Assembly: GCA_012727415.1 (NCBI GenBank) | Contig: JAAYHI010000144.1 | Coordinates: 1 to 5,805, forward strand | Length of the DNA stretch: 5,805 nucleotides | Direction: 5' to 3' | Origin: Bacillota bacterium | GTDB taxonomy: Bacteria; Bacillota; Proteinivoracia; UBA4975 | Shown here: positions 5,316-5,805 of the stretch, one piece after another | Layout of the letters: each line of letters begins with the position of its first letter | Position numbering within the stretch: position 1 is the first letter of the stretch | Translations under genes and position numbers: made by a program | The notes under the pieces: generated by a model | The model's input: the letters and a program-made list of their open reading frames with translations, nothing else | Told to the model about the DNA's origin: nothing | The model's database searches: none

Positions 5316-5805
5316 ATGACTGCCAGCCTGTGGCTGCGAAAAAACGAAAGACTTCTGACCCTTATAGTTTCTGGTGCCCTCATCCTCCTGGGCTGGCTAA
5401 TAGCCCCAGCCCGGCGCTATCTCATGATTGCTGCGGCAATTGTGGCGGGATACCGCATCGCCCAAACAGCCTGGATTGCCCTTAGGGCCAAGGTGGTCAG
5501 CATCCAGCTCCTGGTTTCAATTGCGGCCATCGGCGGCATCTTTATTGGCGAGCAATGGGAAGCTGCCGCCGTCACCTTTCTCTTTGCCCTGGGGAATTAC
5601 CTGGAGGCCCGCACCCTCAACAAGACCCGGGACGCTATTCAGCAACTCCTTGAAATGGCCCCCGCCTCTGCCATCGTCCTGCGCAATGGCGCGGAAGTGG
5701 AAGAGGATCCCGATGAGGTTGAGAAAGGAGAGCTTGTTCTCGCCCGCTCCGGTACCAAAATTCCTGTAGACGGCATCATTGTCAAGGGCAGTGCTTCCGT
5801 CAACC
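5316..5805 (+). CDS. P1B-type metal-transporting ATPase, N-terminal part (runs off the right edge)
   Basis: From the ATG at 5316 there are 163 open codons to the window edge. GAGGAGGG (5303-5310) lies 5 nt upstream. The protein starts with a short basic stretch and then the two P1B-specific helices (about 12-30 and 35-56), followed by M1 (about 62-78, SIQLLVSIAAIGGIFIGE) and M2 (about 82-98, ending in FALGNYLEARTL). The actuator domain begins KTRDAIQQLLEMAP and reaches SGTKIPVDGIIVKGSASVN, just before the expected TGE dephosphorylation motif. No N-terminal HMA domain is present; one is encoded separately upstream. The GE-x-WEAA-x-V-x-FLF M1-M2 signature is like Zn/Cd/Co exporters (ZntA/CadA group) rather than CopA. 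The ion-binding CPC/SPC motif, the DKTG aspartate and the end are outside the window, so substrate assignment is inferred. Confidence 0.93.
   Translation, partial: MTASLWLRKNERLLTLIVSGALILLGWLIAPARRYLMIAAAIVAGYRIAQTAWIALRAKVVSIQLLVSIAAIGGIFIGEQWEAAAVTFLFALGNYLEARTLNKTRDAIQQLLEMAPASAIVLRNGAEVEEDPDEVEKGELVLARSGTKIPVDGIIVKGSASVN

Noticed and set aside
5085..5805. HMA gene and P-type ATPase as one gene broken by a stop or frameshift
   Set aside because: The ATPase has its own ATG with GAGGAGGG 5 nt upstream, directly abutting the HMA stop, and the HMA domain is complete with a normal basic tail, so two coupled genes fit better.

Overview
The window looks like chromosomal DNA of a moderately GC-rich Firmicute, probably in class Clostridia. 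The reasons are strong AGGAGG-type ribosome binding sites before almost every gene, a TTG start codon, compact operons with overlapping genes, and protein sequences that read like thermophilic or anaerobic Clostridia. This assignment is by recognition only. No RNA gene, CRISPR array, insertion sequence or clear sign of recent transfer is visible.

Region 1 (1-135, minus strand): the first 45 codons of a short conserved hypothetical protein that runs off the left edge. It is separated by about 160 bp from a divergent operon.

Region 2 (295-3659, plus strand): a tightly packed three-gene operon. It contains an ABC ATPase, a large two-half ABC exporter permease (4-nt overlap with the ATPase), and a SagB/ThcOx-type nitroreductase-family oxidoreductase whose ribosome binding site lies in the last codons of the permease. 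ATPase and permease should form one exporter. The oxidoreductase may act on the exported or a related molecule, but no peptide precursor or cyclodehydratase is visible.

Region 3 (3677-4671): a strong hairpin serving as terminator between convergent genes, then a minus-strand gene for a 318-aa protein. It resembles BtrH N-terminal/C39-peptidase-like proteins, but the usual catalytic Cys and His appear to be missing.

Region 4 (4672-4857): a divergent promoter region with an FNR/CRP-type half-palindrome pair. Its centre lies exactly 41.5 bp upstream of the predicted start for the plus-strand operon, the classical class II activator position.

Region 5 (4858-5805, plus strand): a metal-handling operon made of a mini-thioredoxin (CPTC), a free-standing HMA metal-binding domain (CPSC), and the N-terminal part of a P1B-type metal-transporting ATPase that runs off the right edge. 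The ATPase starts directly at its membrane segments, so the separate HMA protein probably supplies the metal-binding domain in trans. The membrane sequence resembles Zn/Cd/Co-type rather than Cu-type pumps.
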